DNA from: B16-G9 sp964400655
Lineage (GTDB): Bacteria; Bacteroidota; Bacteroidia; Bacteroidales; F082
Assembly (NCBI GenBank): GCA_964400655.1
Contig: CAYNVN010000111.1
Location: 1-14,286 of the forward strand
DNA length: 14,286 bases
Direction: 5' to 3'
In this document: positions 7,665-14,286 of the stretch, one piece after another
How the letters are laid out: each line of letters begins with the position of its first letter
Position numbering within the stretch: the stretch's first letter is position 1
Notes under the pieces: generated by a model
Databases searched by the model: none
What the model was told of the DNA's origin: nothing
What the model saw: only the letters and a program-made list of their open reading frames with translations
Position numbers and translations under genes: made by a program

Positions 7665-9356
7665 ATGAGCAGAAAAAAAAGATTATTGAAATTTTTAAAG
7701 TGGTTTGCGGCACTGTTTATTGTTGTTATGGTGCTGCTTGCCGTTGTGTTTGATGTTGCCACACGTATCGAAAATCCTCATATTTCGGGCGAAACCATTT
7801 TGAAATTGAAACGGGTAAAAAGGGCGGATAATTTTTATCTGGTCGATAATAATATGCTGCGAAAGAACCGTTTCGGCCTTTGGGAAATGTATCTTGAAGG
7901 AAAACCTTTTAATATGGGAGTTGCCAACGGTAAACTTACCAAAGAGCTGATTGAAATTCAGGAAAATGCTTTTGTGGAACAGATTAACCGTATGATTCCT
8001 TCAAAATTTTATCTTAATTTTTTAAAGTATTTTATTGCCTGGTTCGACCGTGATATCGACGACTATATTCCCGATGAGTATAAAAAAGAGATTTACGGCA
8101 TTTCGTTTTCCTGTTCCCATAAATTCGATTTTATCGCTCCTCCCTATCAGCGGATGCTCAATTATCACGGAGCACACGATATTGGACATGCGCTTTCCGA
8201 TCTGGCAATGGTTGGGTGTACCTCTTTTGGCGTGAACAAAGGGGAGGGGAGTAACCATATGATTGTCGGCCGGAATTTCGATTTTTACATCAATGATGAT
8301 TTTGCCCAAAATAAAATTGTTGTGTTTGTTAATCCCGATGAGGGATACCGGTTTGCTTATGTCACATGGGCAAGCATGATCGGAGTGGTTTCGGGTATGA
8401 ATGAAAAAGGGCTGACCGTTACCATCAATGCGGCTAAATCGGATATTCCCGTTAAGGCTGCCACCCCTATTTCCATTGTGGCCCGGTATATTTTGCAACA
8501 TGCCGCTAACATTGCCGAAGCCCGAAAAATAGCCGGTGAGTTTCAAACTTTTGTTTCCGAGTCCATTTTAATAGGTTCCGCTGCTGACGATGATGTGGCC
8601 GTTATTGAAAAATCGCCTGCAAAAACGGGCTTCTATTCCACTGATACCAATTATATTGTTTGTGCCAACCATTACCAAAGCAGCACCTTTGCCAACGACC
8701 CCATGAATTTGGAAAATATTAAAAACACTCCTTCGCTGTATCGCGAAAACCGGTGTAAACAGCTAATCAGGCAGGCTGAAAATTCAGGCGGGTTTGATGT
8801 AAAACAGGCGGCAAAGGTGTTGCGCGATAAAAAAGGAATGGACGGGCAAAACATAGGGCTGGGTAACGAAAAGGCCATGTGTCAGCTTATTTCGCATCAC
8901 AGCGTTATTTTTAAACCCAAAGAGCTGAAAATGTGGGTGTCGGTAAATCCATGGCAGCTTGGAAACTATGTTTGTTACGACCTGAATAAAGTTTTTAATA
9001 ACGTTAAATCGCTGATGCCTACCGAGCCGCTGGACGAATATAGAGACACCATTGGAAAAGACCCGTTTTTAAACAGCAGCGGATACATTAATTACCTGAA
9101 ATACCTCGGGTTTAAAAAAGAGATTCAGCAGGCGATAAAAAATAAACGAAGCCTTGCCGATGAGCAAAACATTATTTTCGGCATGATCAATGCCAATCCG
9201 AATTACTACAATGTTTACAAACTGTCGGGCGACTATTACTACGCTTTGGGCGATAAAGAAAAGGCCAAAGGCTTTTACAAACTGTCGCTTGACAAGGTTT
9301 ATGAAAACCGGTCCGACAGGGAAGAGGTGTTAAAACGCATAGCGGAACAAAAGTAG
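7665..9356 (+). CDS. Membrane-anchored Ntn-hydrolase of the C45 / acyl-CoA:6-APA acyltransferase-like family
   Basis: This 563-residue protein starts with basic MSRKKR and one hydrophobic helix (about residues 10-30), so it is probably anchored in the inner membrane with its bulk in the periplasm. The core carries the family's autoprocessing site VGCTSFGV (183-190): cleavage before Cys185 would expose the N-terminal nucleophile. It is followed by VGRNFDFYI (201-209), SGMNEKGLTVTINAA (243-257), IGSAADDDVAVIE (303-315) and VCANHY (332-337), all in the order seen in C45/NAAA-type amidases that cleave linear C-N amide bonds. The last 60 residues (GDYYYALGDKEKAKGFYKLS) resemble one or two TPR-like helical hairpins. 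The substrate is unknown. The gene stands alone between two minus-strand clusters with its own promoter. The segment before Cys185 is longer than in NAAA (about 125 residues). Confidence 0.82.
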   Translation: MSRKKRLLKFLKWFAALFIVVMVLLAVVFDVATRIENPHISGETILKLKRVKRADNFYLVDNNMLRKNRFGLWEMYLEGKPFNMGVANGKLTKELIEIQENAFVEQINRMIPSKFYLNFLKYFIAWFDRDIDDYIPDEYKKEIYGISFSCSHKFDFIAPPYQRMLNYHGAHDIGHALSDLAMVGCTSFGVNKGEGSNHMIVGRNFDFYINDDFAQNKIVVFVNPDEGYRFAYVTWASMIGVVSGMNEKGLTVTINAAKSDIPVKAATPISIVARYILQHAANIAEARKIAGEFQTFVSESILIGSAADDDVAVIEKSPAKTGFYSTDTNYIVCANHYQSSTFANDPMNLENIKNTPSLYRENRCKQLIRQAENSGGFDVKQAAKVLRDKKGMDGQNIGLGNEKAMCQLISHHSVIFKPKELKMWVSVNPWQLGNYVCYDLNKVFNNVKSLMPTEPLDEYRDTIGKDPFLNSSGYINYLKYLGFKKEIQQAIKNKRSLADEQNIIFGMINANPNYYNVYKLSGDYYYALGDKEKAKGFYKLSLDKVYENRSDREEVLKRIAEQK

Positions 9357-9403
9357 CAACTGATGCGTTTAAGCGGGCATAGGCCGCCTGTTATCCGGTA
9401 GCG

Positions 9404-10039
9404 TTACGCTTTCCTTACTTTATAGTCCATTCCTATTAACAGGTCGGCTTTGGGTTTAAGCGATTGTACCTCCTGATGCTCTTTTTCCAATACCCTCATG
9501 CGGTACTCGTTTTGGGGTTCCTTGCCCCTCGACGACTGGGCTTTTTTGGTTTCGTGGTAGGTAAGCTCAATAAATACCCTTAAATCAGCCTCCCCACAGT
9601 TTATGGCGTAAAGCCCGTCCATAATTATCATGTCAATGCCCTTAAAATCGGTTGTTAACCGGTCAACCTGTTCCGTAACAAGGTCAACACAGGGCATGGT
9701 ATTTTTGCGGGAGTTTTTAAAATCGATTACCGTATTGTGCACTCCTTCCCAGTCGATTTCGCTCATGCCGACCACCTTTTCAATGCCGTTATCCTGCCGC
9801 CACCGGGTGCGTTCGAGCGGAAGGGTTTTGTAAAAGTTATCGATATGAACCGGCTTGGCAAATATGCCGTGTTTACGCAGGTTTTTGGCAATAACATGGG
9901 TTAGCTCCGATTTTCCGGAACCCGACTCACCCGATATGGCAACAATGAATTTGTTTTTTTTGTTTGCAAGAATTTCTTCAACAATAGCTTCCGCTGCTTC
10001 GCGGTGTTTGTCGGTAATTAACAATACGTCTTCAAGCAT
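9404..10039 (-). CDS. Uridine-kinase-like P-loop kinase in the GH65 operon
   Basis: This 211-residue cytosolic protein has the P-loop fold of the uridine kinase/phosphoribulokinase group. Walker A is ISGESGSGKSE (35-45), the substrate-side motif is HIDNFYK (65-71) with Asp67 in the position of the catalytic base, and the Walker-B-like strand is IIMDGLYAI (138-146). The C-terminal arginine-rich segment SSRGKEPQNEYRMR (169-182) probably acts as a lid. Length matches uridine kinases, but several of their nucleoside-binding features are not obvious, so the phosphate acceptor cannot be read from sequence. Its ATG is 5 bp past the stop of the HAD-GH65 fusion gene, which implies tight, probably coupled translation and a shared pathway. 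A sugar, rather than uridine, is a reasonable but untested acceptor. It converges with the C45 gene, 47 bp away. Confidence 0.72.
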   Translation of the reverse strand: MLEDVLLITDKHREAAEAIVEEILANKKNKFIVAISGESGSGKSELTHVIAKNLRKHGIFAKPVHIDNFYKTLPLERTRWRQDNGIEKVVGMSEIDWEGVHNTVIDFKNSRKNTMPCVDLVTEQVDRLTTDFKGIDMIIMDGLYAINCGEADLRVFIELTYHETKKAQSSRGKEPQNEYRMRVLEKEHQEVQSLKPKADLLIGMDYKVRKA

Positions 10040-10044
10040 ATTAC

Positions 10045-13000
10045 TTATATTTTAACGGTTTTATTATCAATAATTACTTCGGCTTTTTTATCGGCTTTAA
10101 CGGAGATGTGATTGTTTATTATCTCAATTTGCCAGGCTGTTTGTTTAAAATGAAGCATTGAATTCAGCCCTTTCCACCGTGCGGGCATTTTCGGGTTGAC
10201 CGAAAGTTTCTCGCCCCGTAAATCGATGCCTGCAAAGTTGGTAAGGGCAATCATCAGCGTGCCGGCCATAACGCCCGCATGGATGCCTTCACCGGTGGTG
10301 CCTCCCTGGATGTCGTTAAAGTCGCTCTCTAAAGCATCGTAGTAAAGTTTCCAGCTTAAATTTTCATCTCCGGCCATGTTGGCCAGCTGTGCATGAACCA
10401 CGCGGCTAAGGGTAGAGCCGTGAGATGTGCGGGCAAGATAATACCGGAGGTTTTTTTCCAAATAATCTTCGGGCAGATGATATCCCATATCAGCCAGCAG
10501 TGCGTCAACCTCTTCTTTTTTAAGGTTGTAAAATATCATCAGCGTATCGGCCTGTTTGGCAACTTTATAATCGTCGGCCGATTTACCTTCGGCTTTAAGC
10601 AACCGGTCCATCCGGTGGATATTACCATATTTTTGACGGTAATAATCCCAGTCAAGTTCTTTTAAATCAAAGTAGCCGTCGTATTGCGAAATGATGCCTT
10701 CAGGGTTGATAACAACTCTCAGTTTTTTTCTTATTTCCTGCCAACGGTCAATTTCAGTATCGTTGAGGTTGATTTTTGAAAGCAGTTTGCTTTTGGTATC
10801 CGGTTCAAGTATTTGCCATAACTCCATTGCTTTTTTAAAGAGCCATGCAGTCATGATGTTGGTGTAAGCATTGTCCTTAAGTCCGCCTTTATCGGCTCCC
10901 GGATACATTTCATGAAATTCGTCGGGCCCCATCACGCCTTCAATTGAGTAACGGCCTGTTGCTTTGTCGAACCGGGCTTTGTCGGCCCAAAACCGGGCGA
11001 TTTCAAAAAACATTTCGGCTCCGTACCGGTTAATAAAGTCCTGGTCGCCGGTGATGTGAAAATATTGATAAACGTTGAATGCCACCGCCAGCGATACGTG
11101 CCGTTGCAGAGAGCTGTAATCGTCGCCCCATTCACCCGAAACCGGATTGAGGTGTACCACCTGCGTTTCTTCACGGCCGTCGCTGCCGCTTTGCCACGGG
11201 TACATGGCTCCTTTATAACCATGTTGCCGTGCATATTCGCGGGCTTTGTCGAGCCTTCTGTAACGATACATCAAAATGGATTTTGCCACATCGGGGAAAT
11301 GAATGTCGTAGAAAGGAAGAATAAACAACTCATCCCAGAAGATATGGCCGCGGTATGCCTCTCCATGCAATCCGCGGGCAGTAATGGAGGCATCCAGTTT
11401 AACATTGTGTGGCGATGCCGAAACCATCAGGTGGTAAATGTGCATCCTTATCAAACGTTGAGATGCGCGGTCGCCGTCAATACGGATGTCGGTTTCGTCC
11501 CAAATATCGCCCCATGCCGCCGAACTTTGTTGAAAGAGAGCGTCGAAACCGTTTGTCTGTTCAAGTTGTTGTAAAACAAAGGCACGTATATCGCCTTCGG
11601 TCTCCAGCGAGGTGGCAAGGCTCACCAGTTTTTCAAGCACAATGGTTTTGCCCTCTTCGGCTTTTACATCCATATAGGTGTACACAATCCCGTCGTCGGA
11701 ACTGACACCGAATTCGGTAAGTTTTTGGCTTCCGTTGGAAAGTGAGAGCTTTGCCGCTTCGGCAATGGTAATGTTTGACCGGTTGGTTTTAACCTCTAAC
11801 CATGTAAGGTTGTTTTTACCGCCCTGTGCCTTGGGTTTTAAATGTTGCGATTTTAACGATTTGTACCGTTCAACTCCCAGGTTTTTTACGGTTCCGTCAA
11901 GTGCCGAATAGATGCTGATGTCGGCGGAATAGTTTAACGGAGTTATTTTATACCGTAAAGCGGCAAGGTGCATGTTTTTCATGGAGGCAAAGCGGCACGA
12001 TTCTATTTTTGTTTTACGTCCCTCATCATCTTCCGCAATCATCATTCTTAAAAGCAGACCCGTTTTAAAGTCAAGAGTTCTTTTAATTTCAATGATTTTA
12101 CAGTTGTTGGGATCGAACCATGTTTCGTCGTCAATTTTAAAACTTACCGGAAGCCAGTTGGGGGCGTTTACAAAGTCTTCGTTTTCCACCTCGCGGCCCG
12201 CCACCGGAGTGGTAAGGCGGTTATACAATCCTGCTATGTATGTGCCGGGATAATTAACCTTATTGGCGGATGTTTCTTCCATGGCTCCGCGTGTGCCGAA
12301 AAATCCGTTGCCCACGGTAAGCAGGGCTTCGCGCGAACGCTCTTTGGCGTTGTCGTAATCGTGGTAAATTAAGCGGTTGCTGTTTTGTTCCATTTCCACG
12401 TTAAACCAGTGGTCAATATCTTCGATGGAAATTTCTTCAAGGTCTTCCACCACCACATCGGCTCCGCCGGCCCAAAGTCCGGCTTTATTGTTTTCGCGTG
12501 CCACCCCGATTACCATTCCGAAGTTTCCGTTTTTGCCGGCTGCCACCCCCGAAACGGCATCCTCTACCACTACCGAGTAATGGTGGTCGCAGTTTAGGTT
12601 TTTAGCGGCGGTTAAAAAAATATCGGGAGCAGGTTTACCTTTTAACCCCGTTTTGGCGGAGACCACACCGTCCACCCGGGTTTCAACAAGATGCGATAAT
12701 CCGGCAGCTTCCAGTACCGCTTCGCAGTTTTTGCTGGATGAGGCAACCCCCACACGGATGTTTTCTTTGTGAAGTTGTTCCATCAGCTTAACGGTTGAGG
12801 GATAAACTTCCACTCCTTCGTTGCGCAATACCTGGTTGAAAGACTCGTTTTTCCGGTTTCCCAGTCCGCATACGGTTTCTTTGTCGGTGCTGTCTTCGGG
12901 GGAGCCGAAGGGCAGTTCGATGTTTCTGGATTCAAGAAAAGACTTTACTCCGTCGTACCTGGGTTTTCCGTCCACAAAAGTAAGGTAATCTTCCTGTGTG

Positions 13001-13149
13001 AACGCTTTGAAAGGTTCGTTACTCTTTTCGGACCTTTCACGCAGATAATCGTCAAACATCTTTTTCCATGCGTGGCTGTGTACGGTGGCGGTTTTGGTAA
13101 TTACCCCGTCGAGGTCGAAAATAACGGCTTGTACTTTATGTTGTGTCAT
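10045..13149 (-). CDS. Fusion of beta-phosphoglucomutase-like HAD domain and GH65 glycoside phosphorylase/hydrolase
   Basis: The preferred start is the ATG at 13149 (1034 residues); a TTG at 13179 would overlap a likely promoter. Residues about 5-245 are a beta-phosphoglucomutase-type HAD domain: FDLDGV (11-16; Asp12 nucleophile, Asp14 acid/base), cap residues HSHAW (24-28) and VDGKPRYDG (59-67), ASSSKN (136-141), GKPAPD (171-176) and VVEDAVSG (194-201). Residues about 256-1034 are GH65: the N-terminal sandwich segment TVGNGFFGTRGA (278-289), the barrel motif FWDELFILPFY (604-614), PWQSGSDG (651-658), GVMGPDEFH (738-746) with Glu744 as the predicted general acid, and the phosphate-site-like loop HGSTLS (910-915). 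GH65 phosphorylases release beta-glucose 1-phosphate from alpha-glucosides such as maltose, trehalose, kojibiose or nigerose. The HAD half would make glucose 6-phosphate. The substrate is not deducible. The FWDEL form resembles the Mycobacterium Rv3401/OtsB1-type GH65 group. Confidence 0.9.
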   Translation of the reverse strand: MTQHKVQAVIFDLDGVITKTATVHSHAWKKMFDDYLRERSEKSNEPFKAFTQEDYLTFVDGKPRYDGVKSFLESRNIELPFGSPEDSTDKETVCGLGNRKNESFNQVLRNEGVEVYPSTVKLMEQLHKENIRVGVASSSKNCEAVLEAAGLSHLVETRVDGVVSAKTGLKGKPAPDIFLTAAKNLNCDHHYSVVVEDAVSGVAAGKNGNFGMVIGVARENNKAGLWAGGADVVVEDLEEISIEDIDHWFNVEMEQNSNRLIYHDYDNAKERSREALLTVGNGFFGTRGAMEETSANKVNYPGTYIAGLYNRLTTPVAGREVENEDFVNAPNWLPVSFKIDDETWFDPNNCKIIEIKRTLDFKTGLLLRMMIAEDDEGRKTKIESCRFASMKNMHLAALRYKITPLNYSADISIYSALDGTVKNLGVERYKSLKSQHLKPKAQGGKNNLTWLEVKTNRSNITIAEAAKLSLSNGSQKLTEFGVSSDDGIVYTYMDVKAEEGKTIVLEKLVSLATSLETEGDIRAFVLQQLEQTNGFDALFQQSSAAWGDIWDETDIRIDGDRASQRLIRMHIYHLMVSASPHNVKLDASITARGLHGEAYRGHIFWDELFILPFYDIHFPDVAKSILMYRYRRLDKAREYARQHGYKGAMYPWQSGSDGREETQVVHLNPVSGEWGDDYSSLQRHVSLAVAFNVYQYFHITGDQDFINRYGAEMFFEIARFWADKARFDKATGRYSIEGVMGPDEFHEMYPGADKGGLKDNAYTNIMTAWLFKKAMELWQILEPDTKSKLLSKINLNDTEIDRWQEIRKKLRVVINPEGIISQYDGYFDLKELDWDYYRQKYGNIHRMDRLLKAEGKSADDYKVAKQADTLMIFYNLKKEEVDALLADMGYHLPEDYLEKNLRYYLARTSHGSTLSRVVHAQLANMAGDENLSWKLYYDALESDFNDIQGGTTGEGIHAGVMAGTLMIALTNFAGIDLRGEKLSVNPKMPARWKGLNSMLHFKQTAWQIEIINNHISVKADKKAEVIIDNKTVKI

Positions 13150-13151
13150 TG

Positions 13152-13160
13152 GGTGATAAA
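13152..13160. repeat. 9-bp direct repeat, copy 1 (GGTGATAAA)
   Basis: GGTGATAAA here is repeated exactly at 13181-13189, 29 bp away, or close to three helical turns. This copy is just upstream of the fusion gene ATG at 13149. The other copy overlaps the candidate -7 element, so the pair could bind a regulator. The chance of such a match in an A+T-rich leader is not negligible. Confidence 0.3.
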
Positions 13161-13176
13161 TTTCGATATTTAACTG

Positions 13177-13184
13177 CAAAGGTG
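13177..13184 (-). promoter_or_regulatory. Candidate -7 element of the HAD-GH65/kinase operon
   Basis: On the minus strand this reads CACCTTTG, one base off TAnnTTTG. It lies 27 nt upstream of the ATG at 13149, leaving a short A+T-rich leader. The -33 region is poor: TTA or CTG lie near the expected position and no clear TTG is present. This makes the promoter a candidate for activation or repression by a regulator. If it is real, the TTG at 13179 is promoter DNA and not a start codon. Confidence 0.3.
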
Positions 13185-13189
13185 ATAAA
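13181..13189. repeat. 9-bp direct repeat, copy 2 (GGTGATAAA)
   Basis: This second exact copy of GGTGATAAA overlaps the candidate -7 element at 13177-13184. See the copy at 13152-13160 for spacing and interpretation. Confidence 0.3.
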
Positions 13190-13200
13190 AATCATCTAAA

Positions 13201-13210
13201 CTGTTAACAG
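13201..13210. promoter_or_regulatory. Perfect 10-bp palindrome CTGTTAACAG
   Basis: CTGTTAACAG is perfectly self-complementary and falls in the expected -33 region of the fusion-gene promoter candidate. The flanking bases do not extend the symmetry. It could be a small operator for a dimeric regulator. No family can be named from 10 bp. Confidence 0.25.
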
Positions 13211-13271
13211 GAATTGCCGGTAGGTGTTAAAAGTTTTGATAAACTTCTTTTGGATGTTGAATAAAATCGGA

Positions 13272-13285
13272 TGCAAACGGTTGCA
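13272..13285. promoter_or_regulatory. LacI-type operator-like dyad upstream of the HAD-GH65 operon
   Basis: TGCAAACGGTTGCA is a 14-bp dyad with one mismatch around a central CG. This is the shape of LacI/GalR-family operators, which read like TGnAAnCGnTTnCA. It lies about 125 bp upstream of the fusion ATG in the noncoding stretch after the nuclease-like gene. LacI-family sugar regulators often control phosphorylase operons, which fits, but no lacI-type gene is visible in this window. Confidence 0.35.
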
Positions 13286-13331
13286 GGGAATCTTTAGCAG
13301 AAAGCGGTTCGTTGATTATAATTTTTGTTTA

Positions 13332-14129
13332 CTACTGTTTTAAATTTAACTTATAATTGTTATTGGAAACAAGTATTAATCGGGTTCGGTTCTTTAATTC
13401 AATTTTAAATCTTTGAATTTCGGAATCATTATCAGGATGAAACACAAAAATTAACCCGGGGATGTGTTTTCTTAAATTTCTTGGAATTTTAAAATCAGAA
13501 AGGAGCCCTAATTTTTGTTTATCAAGAATTATGTTTTCAACGTCCTGAAATAAGTTTTCTTTGAAATAAGCACTATTTTTTCCTTTGATAAAAGTGTTGA
13601 AATCTTTGATATGGTCGTCTATTCCGGATTTTCCTTTTGTTGCATTCATTCCTTTTTTTACCTCAAAGAAAACAATTTGGCCACTTTCCTGGTCAATTCC
13701 CAGTAAATCAAAAACAGCTTTTTTCACTCTTTCATCTTTCTTTATCATTTTTTGTTCAAAAGCATATTCCATGTCAATGATAATGTATTTATTGTCTTTG
13801 CTTTGGTTGAACCGGGCAATATTCTGTTGAGTATCAAATTCAGCCCTGTTTTTATTTCTGCCAAGCCAATTATCAATACTTTGTTTTATTTTCTTAAAAT
13901 ATTCGGATGGATTACTAACAGCTAATTCAGTCGGCGGTACATTGCCATATTTTTTATCAACTTTCAAGTTTCCTATTTCTAAAGCTTTTCCTTTCCGGTA
14001 ATAAACGAATGCTTCTCCTTTTGATCTAACTTCCAGGCGTAACTCATTGTCAGCTTTAATATAGTTAAGCAACGGCAACAAATCACCCTCTGTTAATCGT
14101 TTTAAAAGTTTTGCGTCTATTTTTCTCAC
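13332..14129 (-). CDS. Orphan PD-(D/E)XK nuclease-like protein of unknown role
   Basis: This 265-residue cytosolic protein has no named family that I recognise with certainty. The central part has the order expected of a PD-(D/E)XK active site. Glu121 is in IIIDMEYAF (116-124), Asp141 is in VFDLLGID (139-146), and Glu156 and Lys158 are in IVFFEVKKG (152-160). A basic, glycine-bearing segment KGKSGIDDHIKDF (165-177) follows, as in restriction-type nucleases. The N-terminal third (LRLEVRSKGEAFVYYRKG, about 30-47) forms a strand-rich domain, and the end is LILVSNNNYKLNL. The start is GTG at 14129; an in-frame TGA 15 bp upstream and the lack of a nearby ATG support it. Base use is visibly more A+T-rich than in aroC or the GH65 gene, which suggests transfer. 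It sits 15 bp after the aroC stop and is probably read from the aroC transcript. Anti-phage or DNA-processing roles are possible but unproved. Confidence 0.68.
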   Translation of the reverse strand: MRKIDAKLLKRLTEGDLLPLLNYIKADNELRLEVRSKGEAFVYYRKGKALEIGNLKVDKKYGNVPPTELAVSNPSEYFKKIKQSIDNWLGRNKNRAEFDTQQNIARFNQSKDNKYIIIDMEYAFEQKMIKKDERVKKAVFDLLGIDQESGQIVFFEVKKGMNATKGKSGIDDHIKDFNTFIKGKNSAYFKENLFQDVENIILDKQKLGLLSDFKIPRNLRKHIPGLIFVFHPDNDSEIQRFKIELKNRTRLILVSNNNYKLNLKQ

Positions 14130-14144
14130 ATATATTTGTTTTTC

Positions 14145-14286
14145 TCAATGATCGTCAGGTTGGGGTGATGACGCTCTGATACTTTTGTCAATCAACATCA
14201 AATCGGCCAGCACCATGGCTGTTACCGCTTCAATAATCACAGGTATTCTAAGAGCAATGCAGGTGTCATGGCGACCCTGAATATTC
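14145..14286 (-). CDS. aroC: Chorismate synthase, C-terminal end (5' part outside the window)
   Basis: Reading in from the right edge gives 47 codons that end in TGA at 14145-14147. The translation includes QGRHDTCIALRIP and IIEAVTAMVLADLML, which match the conserved C-terminal GRHD-x-C and P-x-(I/V)-EA-x-x-A-x-VLAD segment of chorismate synthase. This enzyme makes chorismate from 5-enolpyruvylshikimate 3-phosphate using reduced FMN, the last step of the shared aromatic pathway. The start and the FMN-binding core lie outside the window. The next gene on the same strand begins 15 bp downstream. Confidence 0.9.
   Translation of the reverse strand, partial: NIQGRHDTCIALRIPVIIEAVTAMVLADLMLIDKSIRASSPQPDDH

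Noticed and set aside
8022..8546. 174-codon minus-strand open frame opposite the C45 hydrolase
   Set aside because: It lies antisense to the conserved VGCTSF and GRNFDF region and has no recognisable domain.
9371..9386. Possible bidirectional terminator between the convergent genes
   Set aside because: The GCGG/CCGC stem is only four pairs with a seven-base loop and has no T-tract on either strand, so I do not call it a terminator.
11056..11574. 172-codon plus-strand open frame inside the GH65 region
   Set aside because: It runs opposite conserved GH65 motifs and has no independent support such as a promoter or a recognisable domain.
14126..14131. ATG overlapping the GTG start of the nuclease-like gene
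   Set aside because: On the minus strand it reads ATGTGA, so it is followed at once by a stop in its frame and cannot start the gene.

Overview
The window looks like the chromosome of a Bacteroidota bacterium, probably of the Bacteroidales/Marinilabiliales type. The evidence is candidate promoters of the Bacteroidota form (TTG, about 20 nt, TAnnTTTG), almost no Shine-Dalgarno-like sequences, a lipoprotein-type Omp85 protein (TamL), and Bacteroidota-style versions of aroC, trmD and an SH3b cell-wall lipoprotein. The assignment is inferred from these features, not from a database search. No rRNA, tRNA, CRISPR array, insertion sequence or phage gene was seen. No intergenic gap exceeds about 180 bp.

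Layout, left to right. Positions 1-7517 hold five genes, all on the minus strand. In transcription order they are a two-domain glycosyltransferase (7517-5286), trmD (5267-4581), the outer-membrane assembly lipoprotein tamL (4482-2128), a RecD/Dda-like superfamily 1 helicase (2116-674) and an SH3b lipoprotein cut by the window edge (623-1). Gaps of 10-100 bp suggest one transcription unit, with a possible internal promoter before tamL. A divergent intergenic region (7518-7664) carries a good promoter for the only plus-strand gene (7665-9356). That gene encodes a membrane-anchored Ntn-hydrolase of the C45/acyltransferase type.

A convergent junction near 9360-9400 leads to a minus-strand two-gene sugar-phosphate operon. 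Its first gene (13149-10045) is a natural fusion of a beta-phosphoglucomutase-like HAD domain with a GH65 glycoside phosphorylase/hydrolase. Its second gene, 5 bp downstream (10039-9404), is a small uridine-kinase-like P-loop kinase. The upstream region contains a LacI-type operator-like dyad, a perfect 10-bp palindrome and a 9-bp direct repeat, all consistent with sugar-responsive control. Further right come an A+T-rich orphan PD-(D/E)XK nuclease-like gene (14129-13332) and the 3' end of aroC (chorismate synthase, 14286-14145).

How the parts may work together: the GH65 half would phosphorolyse an alpha-glucoside to beta-glucose 1-phosphate, and the fused HAD half would convert this to glucose 6-phosphate. 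The kinase could phosphorylate a second product, but that is inference. The most interesting items are this fusion-kinase operon with its control region, the orphan nuclease-like gene behind aroC, the glycosyltransferase joined to a helical-barrel domain, and the anchored Ntn-hydrolase with its long propeptide. Everything else looks like ordinary core genome.
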